From Cannabis sativa (taxonomy: Eukaryota > Streptophyta > Magnoliopsida > Rosales > Cannabaceae): a stretch of 64,000 bases of DNA. Positions 10,517-21,543 of this stretch are shown piece by piece (the stretch's first letter is position 1; every line of letters starts with the position of its first letter). The notes below the pieces were generated by a model. That model saw nothing but the letters and a program-made list of their open reading frames with translations. It ran no database searches and had not been told where the DNA came from. Location of the stretch: the NCBI RefSeq assembly GCF_029168945.1, contig NC_083603.1:21080001-21144000 (forward strand). The letters run 5' to 3'. The translations under genes and the position numbers were made by a program.

Positions 10517-13136
10517 AGAGTGGGAAAGATATTTGTTGCGTTTGAAATGTAATTACTAGTATAAGCATGGTAATCTTGACACCTCATTATTAAGTCATCA
10601 ACAACAAGATTGAAGCACAGACCACACATACAAGTCTCTACCGTATAGCCATACTGGTATAAACTTGAGGGCAAATATTTACCTAAATTTTGATAATGGT
10701 GATGTGGCAAGGATGATGACACGTGATCTGAGGATATCAAAATTGAGTTAATGAAGAACATGTAGTCACAACCGTGAGTCACAACTATGAGTCACAACCG
10801 TTAGGAGGGAAGTTTAACGGTCACCTCTCCCTTAGCATAAGCAAGGTGGCTACTCCCGGGGGAGGGTGGATGAGTACTCTCACAATGGGCTAAACAATCA
10901 CCACACCCTAATGGAGTCAAATTAGTCTAGGGGGTATACACTACTACTCCTACCCAGAAGGTAACTTATCTACCCAAGATGATGGAAAAATCTAGGGGTA
11001 TACCTCTTACCCCCTACACTCCTATGGGCCAAGTATCACACTCTACCTACATATGACATGGTTGATATAATACTTCACATTATCAAGGCTACATACTGCT
11101 AAGTATTATGTTAACTCAAACTTTTAGATCTCCTTGTTTTGATGATTAACAAATATTTGATTATTATTTGTTACTAATGATTTGTTGATTTTGTAGCAAC
11201 ATTAAAAGAAAAAATAAATCTTTCATGATAAATTGGTATTTTTACCAAACTTTTGAAAGCAACCCAAAATGGATTAGCATATCAAGAGTAAAAGATTCAT
11301 CAGGGGATCAACAACTCAAGACCCTATTCAAAAGAGGTCTTCAAAAGCCCAAAGTCAAAAGTCAACCCGAAAGTCAAAGTCAAAGTCAACTCTTGGGAAA
11401 AGTCAACATGGGATCAAAAACATGCAAATCAAGTTAGGAGGCTCATCTACATCAAGACTACTCAAAATCAAATGGTATAAATTTACTTTAGTCTTGTTAA
11501 AGTGATTTGCATAGCACACTAAGTTTTATAAATTTAAATTTTGGCCCATTCACGAACTTGTGCAACAAGTTTTCTCACACGATAGTTCAATTTTTTTTAT
11601 TGAATTTCTAAATCACATTTTGTTTAACTAAGAGAACAAAGTTGGAATTTCTAAAATCGGATAATCGAGTAAGGAGTTATGCACGTTTTAGTCCCGAAAA
11701 ATGGCATTTCTGCCTCTGTTAGCCATTCGGAATTCCGGTTGTCATCAATCCGAAATTCCGATTCCCATTCGGAATTCCGGTTCACGACTGACTTCGTCTC
11801 GGGAAACGCGCTAACGACTATAAATAACTATTTTTATCTTAAACACTATATAAACTCGATTTTTCTTTCAAAAAGCAAGTTGGTTGAGCATTTATTTCAA
11901 ATATCTAACCTATCTAAGTGAGATTAATGAGCTTCCAAGTTTGAAATCCAACAAACACTTTTCACACACCTTGAGCCAAAATTTGTGTTTATTCATCTTG
12001 AGTGTGCTTGCTTTTCACTCTAGGTTTCCATTGTATCATCATATTTCTAGAGTGATTACGCTTGTAATATCAAACACATTTTCATATTGTGATTGAGGTG
12101 AGGTTGGCACCGGTATTGTAAACAACTCGGTTATAGTGAGATTGGCACTTCAACAATCCGAGAAAGACGTTAATAGTCCTCGGGGTGTGAAACTATTGTA
12201 AGAGGTTTGGAAATACCTTGGTGAAAATTTCCCAGTTTTAAGGGTTAGTCAAGCTCGTTAACTTGGCTCGATATTGGAACTCAAAGCTAGGTCCATAGCT
12301 TTAAAGACCAAGGACGTAGGTGGCATAGCTCTAACGAACCTTGTAAAAATTGAGAGTTTGCATTTTCTAATCCTTAAACTCTTTACTTTACAAGTTTGAT
12401 TATTTGTCATAATATATTGCTTGCCATATTACTTGCTTTTATTTGATTAAGTGACTAATTGCTTAATTTTGTGTTAAAAGTTTTAATTTCCAATTCACCC
12501 CCCCCCCCTATTGGAAACATATCTTGGGCTAACATATTAAACACAACATGAGAAGCAAAGGATAAGGGTCTCGTGGATACCACCCAGAGGTGAGTGCTAC
12601 CTCCCTTAGAGGGTTAAACGGTTGTGTCATATCCCAAGAGGTACCCTCACCGTAATCACCTCATTCAACATTTAAATCTAGCAATAAGCTCAATGGTTGT
12701 TACAAACTCACGAAAATAGCGGGATATTACTACAAGAATCAGACTTCAACCACCTCCGAATATCAAGGAGACAATTGAGATATTTCTGCAGCGGTCGCGT
12801 CTCCTGAAGAAAGAAGCACTGACCCTTTTTTTATATAAGGGGCCATACATGACCTGGGAAGGGATCCAAAAATCAACACTTAGAGAGCAAAAACTCTGCC
12901 ATTTTTATTCCTCATTCAAGAGCTTGTTCTTGACTTTGCAACTCCAATTAATAAAATACAAAGGGGTAGGCTATTACTGACATCTGGGGCCAAAGCTCTT
13001 TAAATTTTGGTGTCCTTTATTATCATTTATTACGATTTTGGTTAATCTCTCAATCGTTACGACTTTGTGTCAGTTTTTAAAAGTCAAATAAACATCATTA
13101 TATTTCGTTACCATTAATGTAAGTGATCCTAAACTT
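10517..13136. repeat. Unclassified LTR-like repeat split by a solo LTR
   Basis: Bases 10517-11108 and 12540-13136 have no coding potential. The left part holds three tandem GAGTCACAAC-type units (about 10746-10802) and CT/CCCC-rich text. The right part has ATATAAGGGGCC (about 12833) followed by an LTR-like R region (CAATTAATAAAATACAAAG, about 12945). The look is that of a Gypsy LTR, but I could not fix its ends or target duplication. Confidence 0.35.
11109..12534 (+). mobile_element. Solo LTR, 1426 bp, Sirevirus-like, with 5-bp target duplication
   Basis: Starts TGTTAACTCAAAC and ends GGGCTAACA. It is flanked by perfect TATTA direct repeats (11104-11108 and 12535-12539). The 5' end with TTGTTTTGATGATTAACAAA and the 3' end with TTCAC plus a run of ten C's followed by TATTGGA resemble Copia (Sirevirus/Tork) LTRs. 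A cluster of CGGAATTCCG palindromes at 11727-11780 and a TATA-like CTATATAAAC near 11845 lie inside. There is no internal region. Confidence 0.87.
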
Positions 13137-13139
13137 TAA

Positions 13140-13392
13140 GGGCGCGTTTGGAACGTCGTATTAGGTCGTATTGTATTGTATTGTATTGTATTGTATTATA
13201 TTAAATTGGATTATATATCATATTTTTATATAATACTATGTTAAACTTTAATTTATACTAAAATATTATATATTTAAGTGTCCATAAAAGTTAATACCAC
13301 ATATAGTTTTACATAAAAATATTGCATAAAATACAATTCAATATAATACAATACAATACAATACGACCTAATACGACGTTCTAAACGAGCCC
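13140..13392. mobile_element. PIF/Harbinger (Tourist-like) MITE
   Basis: 253 bp with terminal inverted repeats: left GGGCGCGTTTGGAACGTCGT; right, reverse complement, GGGCTCGTTTAGAACGTCGT. These continue through ATTAGGTCGTATTGTATTGT into a GTATT pentanucleotide array on both sides. It is flanked by TAA at 13137-13139 and 13393-13395, the 3-bp target duplication of the PIF/Harbinger superfamily. Confidence 0.88.
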
Positions 13393-13724
13393 TAAGGTGT
13401 TTATTTATGGTGTTAAGTATTTTATATTTTAGGATGTTAGATTATATATTGTATAATCAAACATACATGTTAGTAAATTAAGATCTTGATAAAATAAGTT
13501 CTAACAATTTTCATTGCTATTGATTATCCTTTATGTTCCTTGGGACTTGAATCATTACTTCATGATATTTGGGGGTGCAACAACCTTACTTTGGTTCGTG
13601 ACACTATTGCCAATCACTTACAAGTTCCTATTTTTCCTTGTGGCGATATTTATGAATTCTTTTGTTTTTTTTTTAGATAATATGTCAATTTTTTATTTGA
13701 AAAGCTCATTGTTTGTCTTTGGAG

Positions 13725-14575
13725 TAGGGGTATTCGCGGTGCGGGTGGTGTAGTTTTTGACCATTTTTTCAAACTAATCCACTCATGCGATTTTTCCAAT
13801 TTCCCAAGCCACACCCGCATCGCGAAACTAAAAAACCACAGAAACTGCACCGCAAAAAATGGTGCAGTGCAGTGTGGTTTTTGCGGTTCGGACTATCACC
13901 GAATAATTAAACTATCACAAATACAAGAAAGCTTGAGCAACACTTGTCAAAAATACCATAAGGCTTAAAAATAAATATAAAAAACTTTTACGTTTCAACA
14001 ACACAATAATTAGTGGGCTTTGAGCTGGACATTCACATATTAGAACTAAATAAATATAAAAATGAGATAATTACATAAGACACAATTTTTTGTAAAAAAA
14101 TTATATTTTTACGTTTAAAGATTTTTTTTTACATCTTTACGGTTTTTTAGAAAAACAACAAGAAAATAACAAGAAAACTACATAAAAATAACATCTAAAT
14201 AATATCAAAACAACAACAAAAAATAACATACAGATAACAACAAATTAACATGAGTACAATATAAAAAGACCGTATTTTTTGTAAATAAAATAAAAAATAT
14301 CGTAAAAATATTTAAAATTTTGTGAAACTGTATTTTTGTAATTATTTTTTGTTGTTTTTGTGTATTTGTGAAATAATCCCTATAAAAATTGATATTTTTA
14401 TAATATGCAGTGCAGTTTGAATCGCATATCAACAATTCAAAACTGCAAACCGCACCGCATTACGCGATTTAAGAAAAATTCAAACTGCGACTGCATCGCA
14501 AAGAACTTCAAACTATATTTTCTTTTGCAATGTGGTGCGGTACGGGCGGTTTGAATGGTTTGATGATCACTCCTA
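13725..14575. mobile_element. hAT-like MITE, 851 bp
   Basis: Starts TAGGGGTATTCGCGGTG and ends ATCACTCCTA (inverse TAGGAGTGAT). Subterminal GCGGTGCGG/CCGCACCGC motifs occur on both sides around an AT-rich centre. Flanks CTTTGGAG (13717-13724) and TTTTAGAG (14576-14583) match at six of eight positions, as expected for an old 8-bp hAT target duplication. No transposase is visible. Confidence 0.68.
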
Positions 14576-14583
14576 TTTTAGAG

Positions 14584-14905
14584 ACTCCGGTATAGATGAA
14601 ACAAATGGATGAATGACAAAGTATGTTTTAGATAATAGCCACCTACTGGAGCATGGATTATTTAGAGCGTTTCCATTCGACTAATTGTCACTCTATTACT
14701 CCTGATAAAAACATTGGAGACAAGCTAGCTTTTAGATGGTCTAAATCATCTTCTAAGGTGGTTAAAATCAATTATCACGTGGGTTTATGTAATAATTTGG
14801 CTAAATTGGTGTTGGGGTGATTATTCGTGATGCCCCGGGTCCGGTTCTTTCTTCTTGTACTTGGACATGAATTAGTTGTTTATCTCTATTGTTGCTGAAA
14901 CATTG
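14584..14905 (+). pseudogene. LINE remnant: zf-RVT region and RNase H N-terminus
   Basis: Decayed plus-strand coding text. One stretch reads SITPDKNIGDKLAFRWSKSS then KVVKINYHV, the pattern (D-K-L-x-W-R-W-S-K-x-G-x-x-x-V-K-S-x-Y-H) that precedes the zinc-finger domain after plant LINE reverse transcriptase. A second reads GVGVIIRDAPGPVLSSCTW and, after a frameshift, SIVAETLRA. These are the first strand and the acidic helix of the RNase H-like domain. Several stops and frameshifts are present. The rest of the RNase H lies beyond the nested insertions, at 20577-20990. Confidence 0.65.
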
Positions 14906-15180
14906 AGAGCTTGTTTGGTTGTGTTTTCAGTTTTTAAAATTGTATTTTTAAAAGTGAAAATAGAAAACAGTTTTTGTCATTTTAAAAATTTGATGGTGTT
15001 TGGCATAAATTTTTAAAATTATTTTTAATTTTTTTCTTACTAAAAAAATCAATATTTTAACACCATATAATAATATGAACCCATTTGGCTCCGAGTCTAG
15101 AATCCGAGTATGTGAGTAAAAATATAAAATATAATATCTTAGACAAAAAAAATATTTTTGAAAATTGAGAACTAACATTT

Positions 15181-15403
15181 TCTTAGAATTAGTTGGGATT
15201 ATGTTAGTTAAACTTTGGATTAAGTTAGTTAAGGGTTGTTTTGTCTTTTACAAAGATTGTATCACAGTTGTACAATTATGTTACAGCTGTTCTTGTTTTT
15301 GTCATGAGCTATATAAAGCTCTCTCCCTCTTTGTAAAAATTAGATCGAAGAATAATAAAATCAAAGGCTTATTCTCTCTGCCTATTCCCTATTCTTTCTC
15401 ATA
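15181..15403 (+). repeat. 5' LTR of the Copia element (223 bp)
   Basis: Pairs with 20193-20415. Contains GAGCTATATAAAGCTC at about 15308, a TATA-like box that also forms a palindrome, and a polyadenylation-like AATAATAAAATC near 15350. Confidence 0.9.
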
Positions 15404-18400
15404 TGGTATCAGAAGAACAAAGGCCCTCAGCTTCCATGGCTCGGCCAACCACGCGATCCCAAGATGGCTCTGCACCATTAACGATCGACAACAACACAGC
15501 AGAAGTCAATTCTGACTCCATGCCTGTTCCTCCTTCCTCAGCAATCCCTCGTCGAGTCCCTACTGTTCGAGCCCCATCTCAGAATGCAGAACAAGGGTTT
15601 CTTGACAACTCCACCATTGCTGCAGATAACTCCAATCAGAATCTTCAATCTCGATCGGTAGCTGATGATCATTCCAGCCCGTTCTACCTTAGCACCGACG
15701 ACCACCCTGACTTGGTTCTTGTGACCACCGTCCTCAACGGATCCAACTATCAACCATGGAAACGAGGCATCACAATGGCATTGATGGCCAAGAACAAGAT
15801 CGCGTTCATCAACGGATCTATCCCTCGTCCCGAACCTGGTAACTCCAATCTAAACTCTTGGTTAAGGTGCAATAATATGGTTATGTCTTGGTTAGTTAAT
15901 TCCGTTTCCCCTGAAATTGCACAAAGTATAATGTACTTTGATTTAGCCACTGAAATGTGGAGTGATCTTGCTGAGCGATTCAACGAAGGCAATGGCCCTC
16001 GAATTTTTCAATTACAAACACAGCTCACTCGGCTTCAGCAGGGTGATAGCTCTATTTCTACCTATTTTACAAAACTGAAATCTCTTTGGGATGAGTTGAA
16101 AGAATTTCAACCCATCACCACTTGCACTTGTGGTGCAATGAAAGTTTTCTTGGATTCTTACAACCAAAATCAAGTGCTTCAATTCTTGACTGGTTTAAAT
16201 GAATCCTATGCTTCGGTTCGGGCTCAAATCTTGCTTAACGACCCTATACCAAATTTGTCAAGAGTTTTTGCAATGGTTGTTCAAGAAGAACGCCAAAGAA
16301 CACTTGGAAACTCTGATTCAATTTCTTTGGCTGCTGCATCTAGTTCTACAAATCCTCCAAGAACCAAGAAGCCTAGACCATCTTGCTCAAATTGTGGGAA
16401 ACCCGATCATCTTTTTGACAAGTGTTATTTCCTACATGGATTTCCTCCTTGTTATGGGGACAAAAGAAAGCAAGATAAAGGCAAGGCTAAGGCCAATATT
16501 GCTACTGCAAACACACAAAAAACTGACCCTGAAACCAACTCTGGCCACGTTGATATCTCCTCTCAATGCCAGCAACTAATCTCCCTATTGAGCCAACAAC
16601 TCACCAACACGACAAGTGCAGAACCGACTGCAACTACCCCTGCTGCATCAAACATGGCAGGTACAACACTAAACTCAATTTCTTGGATTATGGACAGTGG
16701 TGCAACCCACCACATGTGCTGCAACATCAAGTGTTTTTCATCCTTTTCTAATATACCATTCCCTAAATTCGTGTCTTTACCTAATGGACTATCTCTAACT
16801 GTGCACAACATTGGTACTGTCCAAATTAACTCAAAAATTACACTGCAGAATGTACTCTTTGTACCACAATTTCAGCTTAATCTATTTTCTATAACAGATT
16901 ACATGCTCACTACTCATAACTCAGTGTTATTTTGTAACAATTGTTGTGTTATTCAGGATCGTTCTCTGAATTTGGTGATTGGGACAGCTGAAAAATGTGG
17001 CAAATTGTTCTTGCTTCATCAAGAAATACAACAAACAACAACTTCTTCTATCACTGCTGCTACTACAGCAGCTACTACTGCTACTATTTTTTCATCTCCA
17101 TTGAATAAAAACAATGTAAATCAATGGCATAATCGCCTTGGACATCCATCGATGTGTATTTCAAGTTTTTTCAATAAAGAACATAATATTTCACATCCTA
17201 ATTCCTCTTTACATTGTCACATTTGTCATTTAGCAAAGCAAAAACGATTGCCATTTATTTCCAATAATAATTTTTCTAAAAATATATTTGACTTGGTTCA
17301 CATGGACATTTGGGGTCCCTTTCACATAACAACTATAGAAGGTTATAAATATTTCCTCACTATAGTTGATGACAAGTCAAGGTTCACTTGGACCTATATG
17401 CTTAAGAACAAATCGGATGTTCAACATATAATTCCCAATTTTTTCACTATGATTTGTGCTCAATTCTCATTGTCTATTAAAGCATTTCGCTCAGACAATG
17501 CAAAAGAATTGAACTTACAATCTTTTTTTGCCTCAAAGGGCATTATTCATTACCACTCTTGTGTGGAAAGACCACAACAAAATTCAGTTGTGGAACGGAA
17601 ACATCAACACATACTCAACATAGCCCGAGCACTAGGATTCCAATCCAACTTACCCTTGGTTTATTGGTCTTACCTAGTCCAAACGGCTACATACCTCATG
17701 AATAGAACACCCTCCGAATTATTTAAAGGGTTAACATCATACCAAGTTCTTAACAACAAACCTCCTAACTATGATCACTTAAGAAGCTTTGGGTGCTTAG
17801 CCTATGGCTCCACTCTCCCTTCCAAAAGACACAAATTCACACCTAGGAGTAAGGCCTCTATTTTTATTGGTTACCCTCATGGCATGAAAGCCTATGTTCT
17901 ATTGGATATTGAAACCAAACAAATTTATATTTCACGGGATGTTGTCTTCTATGAAACCATTTTTCCTTTGGTTTCACCAACATCCACATCTGAAATAAAC
18001 CATTTATTTGCTGATGTTGTCCTTCCCACCTCTCAACCAATTCACCAAGAGGTCAATCCAACTAAAGCATATCATTTTTCTGGTTTCACACCAGCAAATG
18101 AATTTTCCCATCCATCTGGTGTCACACCAGAACTTACTGCTGTCAATATACAGCCTACACCTCCAAAACATGGCATTGATCATCCGGTTCTCACACCAGA
18201 AAATCACCCAGCCATCACCTCACCTGCTGGTAACATTCAACCACCTAAATGTGGTTCTAACCCCCTGGTTTCACAACCAGATCCATCACAACAGCAATTG
18301 TCGATCCTGGCAGCAATCATGCACCAGTTTCTACCATAAATACCATGCCAATTGGCAGTATACCAGTCCCAATAACTCGAACTTCCACATTTGAAGCTAT

Positions 18401-20185
18401 TACAACTGGTTCTAATCAACAAGCTGTCCCAACAGCTGCTCAAACACCCCTAAAAACCACCAAAACTGGTAGAATTGTGCACAAACCTCAGCACCTCAAA
18501 GACTTTGTTTGTCATGCTTCCTCTACCTCACATCCGATTGAACCTTTTCTATCTTACATCAAGTTAAATCCTCAATTTCGAGCAGCTATACTTGCAGCAT
18601 ACTCTGAAATTGAGCCCAAAAACTATGCTGAAGCAGCTCAATTTCGACATTGGCTACTTGCCATGGACAAAGAAACAACTGCCCTTGAAAACAACAATAC
18701 TTGGGTCATTACCAAGCTACCACCCGGACATAAAGCTGTTGGTTGCAAATGGGTATATAAAGTTAAATATAACGAAAGTGGGGCTGTTGAAAGGTTTAAA
18801 GCCCGTCTAGTAGCCAAAGGCTACACTCAAAGGCACGGCATTGACTATTCCCAAACCTATGCCCCCGTCGCTAAATTTAACACCCTTAAAATTTGTTTGG
18901 CACTAGCAGCCATACACAATTGGAATGTCCATCAACTAGACATCAATAATGCATTCCTTCATGGAGATCTCCATGAAGAAGTTTACATGAAAATCCCTCC
19001 GGGATACAAAGCACCTCCCAACACTGTGTGCAAACTTAACAAAAGCATTTATGGCCTCAAACAAGCCTCGCGACAATGGTTTAGCAAACTCAGTCAAACT
19101 ATGATTTCAGATGGCTTCATTCAGTCTCTTTCAGACAATTCTTTGTTCATTAAAAGAACAAACAATATTTTTTTGGCCATTCTCATCTATGTAGATGACA
19201 TAGTTGTTGCTAGCAACAACGACAATGCCATCTCACACTTCAAAACTTATCTCCATGATAAGTTTAAACTTAAAGACCTTGGCACCATTTGTTTTTTTCT
19301 TGGTCTTGAGGTTGGTCGCACAAAGAAAGGCATTTCCGTCTCTCAAAGGCCTTTCATCAATTACTACAAGACACAGGCTATATGGGCTCCAAACCTGTGT
19401 CTACTCTCATGGAAACAAATCTAAAATTAAGTAAAGATCAAGGAAAGTCTCTTCCCGACCCTACAGTCTATAGGAGTCTCATAGGCAAACTCATATACTT
19501 GACTATTACAAGGCCCGACATCTCCTATGCCGTAAACCATTTAAGTCAATTTTTAACTTGCCCACGGGTTCCACATCTCCATGCTGCACATAGAATCTTG
19601 CAGTATTTGAAATCAACCCCAGGCGAAGGACTCTTCTTCCCATCAAACACTACAGCCACCATTTCAACATATGCCGAAACAAGTCTTTCTCCATCCAATG
19701 TTCAAGTATCCTTTTTTTCGGATGCTGATTGGGGGGCTTGTCAAGACACAAGACGATCCATTTCTGGTTATTGTCTCTTCCTTGGCAACTCACTAGTGTC
19801 ATGGAAATCAAAAAAACAACAAACCGTTTCTCGCTCTTCTGCTGAAGCAGAATATAGAGCAATGGCTAATGCCACATCTGAACTCACATGGATCGTTGCT
19901 CTCCTCAAAGATTTTGGCGTCAACCCTACCACTCCCGCACTGCTCTATATTGACAACACTGCCGCCATTCACATTAGTGAAAATCCTGTCTACCATGAGC
20001 GCACAAAGCATGTGGAGATTGACTGCCACTTCATTCGAGAAAAGGTCCAACAAGGCTTGATCAAGCTACTACATATCTCTTCCCAAAACAACCTCGCTGA
20101 CATCTTCACCAAAGCACTATTACCAACTCACTTCTCCAACATTGTATCCAAGATGGGCTTAATCAACATCTACAATCCATCTTGA
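15403..20185 (+). pseudogene. Copia gag-pol polyprotein, two frameshifts
   Basis: First open stretch 15403-18339 (978 codons; likely start ATG 15436). It contains a UBN2-type gag (about residues 100-300), zinc knuckle CSNCGKPDHLFDKC (about 327), protease WIMDSGATHHMC (about 427), the GAG-pre-integrase WHNRLGHPS with HCHICHLAKQ (about 574-612), and the integrase core (DLVHMDIWG, FRSDNAKEL, RPQQNSVVERKHQ). A one-base shift near 18290-18310 moves reading to 18345-19424, which holds reverse transcriptase (FKARLVAKGYTQ, LDINNAFLHG, IYVDDIVVAS). A second shift near 19365 moves it to 19382-20185, with RNase H (FSDADWGACQDTRRSISGYC, SAEAEYRAM, HIDNTAAI-like, LADIFTKAL). No other in-frame stops are seen, so decay is recent and light. 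It encodes a self-replicating retroelement polyprotein and has no host function. Confidence 0.92.
15404..15415 (+). other. Primer binding site (initiator Met tRNA)
   Basis: TGGTATCAGAAG directly follows the 5' LTR and matches the plant iMet primer site TGGTATCAGAGC at 10 of 12 positions. Confidence 0.85.
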
Positions 20186-20192
20186 GGGGGGC

Positions 20193-20415
20193 TCTTAGAA
20201 TTAGTTGGGATTATGTTAGTTAAACTTTGGATTAAGTTAGTTAAGGGTTGTTTTGTCTTTTACAAAGATTGTATCACAGCTGTACAATTCTGTTACAGCT
20301 GTTCTTGTTTTTGTCATGAGCTATATAAAGCTCTCTCCCTCTTTGTAAAAATCAGATCGAAAAATAATAAAATCAAAGGCTTATTCTCTCTGCCTTTTCC
20401 TTATTCTTTCTCATA
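20193..20415 (+). repeat. 3' LTR of the Copia element (223 bp)
   Basis: Nearly identical to 15181-15403. Preceded by the polypurine tract TTGAGGGGGGC. Differences from the 5' LTR include the positions around 20280, 20290, 20352, 20361 and 20395-20402. Confidence 0.9.
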
Positions 20416-20576
20416 CATTTTGATGTTTCTGTTTTTTAATTTTTTAAAACTCAAGTTTTAAAAAACTGTTTTTAAAAAATTTTGCCAAACAACCCCTATT
20501 AGTTTTTAAAAATTGTTTCTATTTTTAAAAATTAAAAACAATTTGTAAGTTATGAAGCCAAACAGTCCCTAAGTCC

Positions 20577-20990
20577 TTCTTTTTGGATTCCTGGTTGCCA
20601 CTCGGCTTGGTTATATGAAGGTTGAGTTGGAATTTTATTGTCTATGTAATTCTTATTAATGCACTTAATAATAGGGTATTGTTATTAGACACCAGTAGTG
20701 CTTAACATTTTCTCGATATATCGCGTTACGATTGACTAATAATTATATGGAACCCGATACTAGTTAGATCAATAACGATACTGACACATAAAAGGGTCCT
20801 CACTTAGCATTTTTCTAAGATTGATCAGTCCTAATTATGTTGTTGTAGTGTTAGAGATATTCTTGCTTATTTCTTTTCAATACTGCCATAAGACTGTTGG
20901 TAGTGTTGCACATTTTTTAGCAAAATTAACTCTCACCTCGACTGATTTGATTTGGCCTGGTCACCCTGATGTATCACTGATATTCTACCA
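20577..20990 (+). pseudogene. LINE remnant: RNase H middle and C-terminus
   Basis: Continues the broken LINE after the nested MITE/Copia. VATRLGYMKVELEFYCLCNS (about 20594 on) fits the central helix region. SVAHFLAKLTLTSTDLIWPG (about 20908 on) fits the C-terminal R/N-x-x-A-H-x-L-A-K helix and closing W..P. The two are separated by about 240 bp (20640-20880) that look like another small insertion, with imperfectly mirrored AGTGCTTAACATTTTCT and TTAGCATTTTTCTAA segments. No intact frame. Confidence 0.58.
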
Positions 20991-21543
20991 GCAGACTCTT
21001 TGTTTGACATTTTTTTTTTAGATTTTTCTGTTTACTCTTAAATTTTTCAATGAGAATTTTTTCTAAAAACAAAAGTAAAAAAAAAAAAAAACCTATTAAG
21101 TAATTAATTAAGTATAATTAAAAATATAAAGTCGAACCCATAGAAAGAGGGAAAAAGAAAATTGTGGCGACTCGTCGGAGCGGGGACCATCGTAGGCTTT
21201 GGGTTTTGGCGATAGAGAAACGAAGCCAATCCAGAGCCTCACAACTATGGTGGTTTGACCCCATTCCCAATTCCCAATTTCCACCCATAATATCTCACCC
21301 ACCTTCCACCCTTGCACGGCACTACCCTCCTCCATCTCTAACCCTATCTCGGACCGATTCGATTCAAATCGACGACGAAGACGAAAACCGAGAATTGAGT
21401 TAATTGCTCTCTACTTCTCGTCCAAATCCTTCTGGCCATGCGACGCTGGTTGGCTGCTTGGATCTTCCTCTCCAAAGAGGGTTTCTTTGAGTTCTTCGCC
21501 CAAAACTCGGACTGTTCTTTGCGTATTCGTTCACAATTCGACC

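Larger units (their letters stand above)
15181..20415 (+). mobile_element. Ty1/Copia retrotransposon with both LTRs
   Basis: A 5.24 kb element: 5' LTR 15181-15403, iMet primer site 15404-15415, gag-pol 15403-20185, polypurine tract 20182-20192, 3' LTR 20193-20415. Flanks CATTT at 15176-15180 and 20416-20420 form a 5-bp target duplication. The LTRs are the same length (223 bp) and differ at about six positions by my count. All domains of a full element are present in the order gag, protease, integrase, reverse transcriptase, RNase H, but the frame is broken twice, so this copy is inactive. LTR ends do not show canonical TG..CA. Confidence 0.93.
14906..20571. mobile_element. MITE interrupted by a Copia element
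   Basis: Left end GAGCTTGTTTGGTTGTG (14906 on) and right end, reverse complement, AGGGACTGTTTGGCTTCATA form imperfect terminal inverted repeats. Between them is T/A-rich text with TTTTTAAAA blocks characteristic of such MITEs. The Copia element 15181-20415 sits inside; without it the MITE is about 430 bp. The MITE in turn breaks the RNase H frame of a LINE. A related fragment is at 51831-52025. Superfamily uncertain. Confidence 0.6.
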
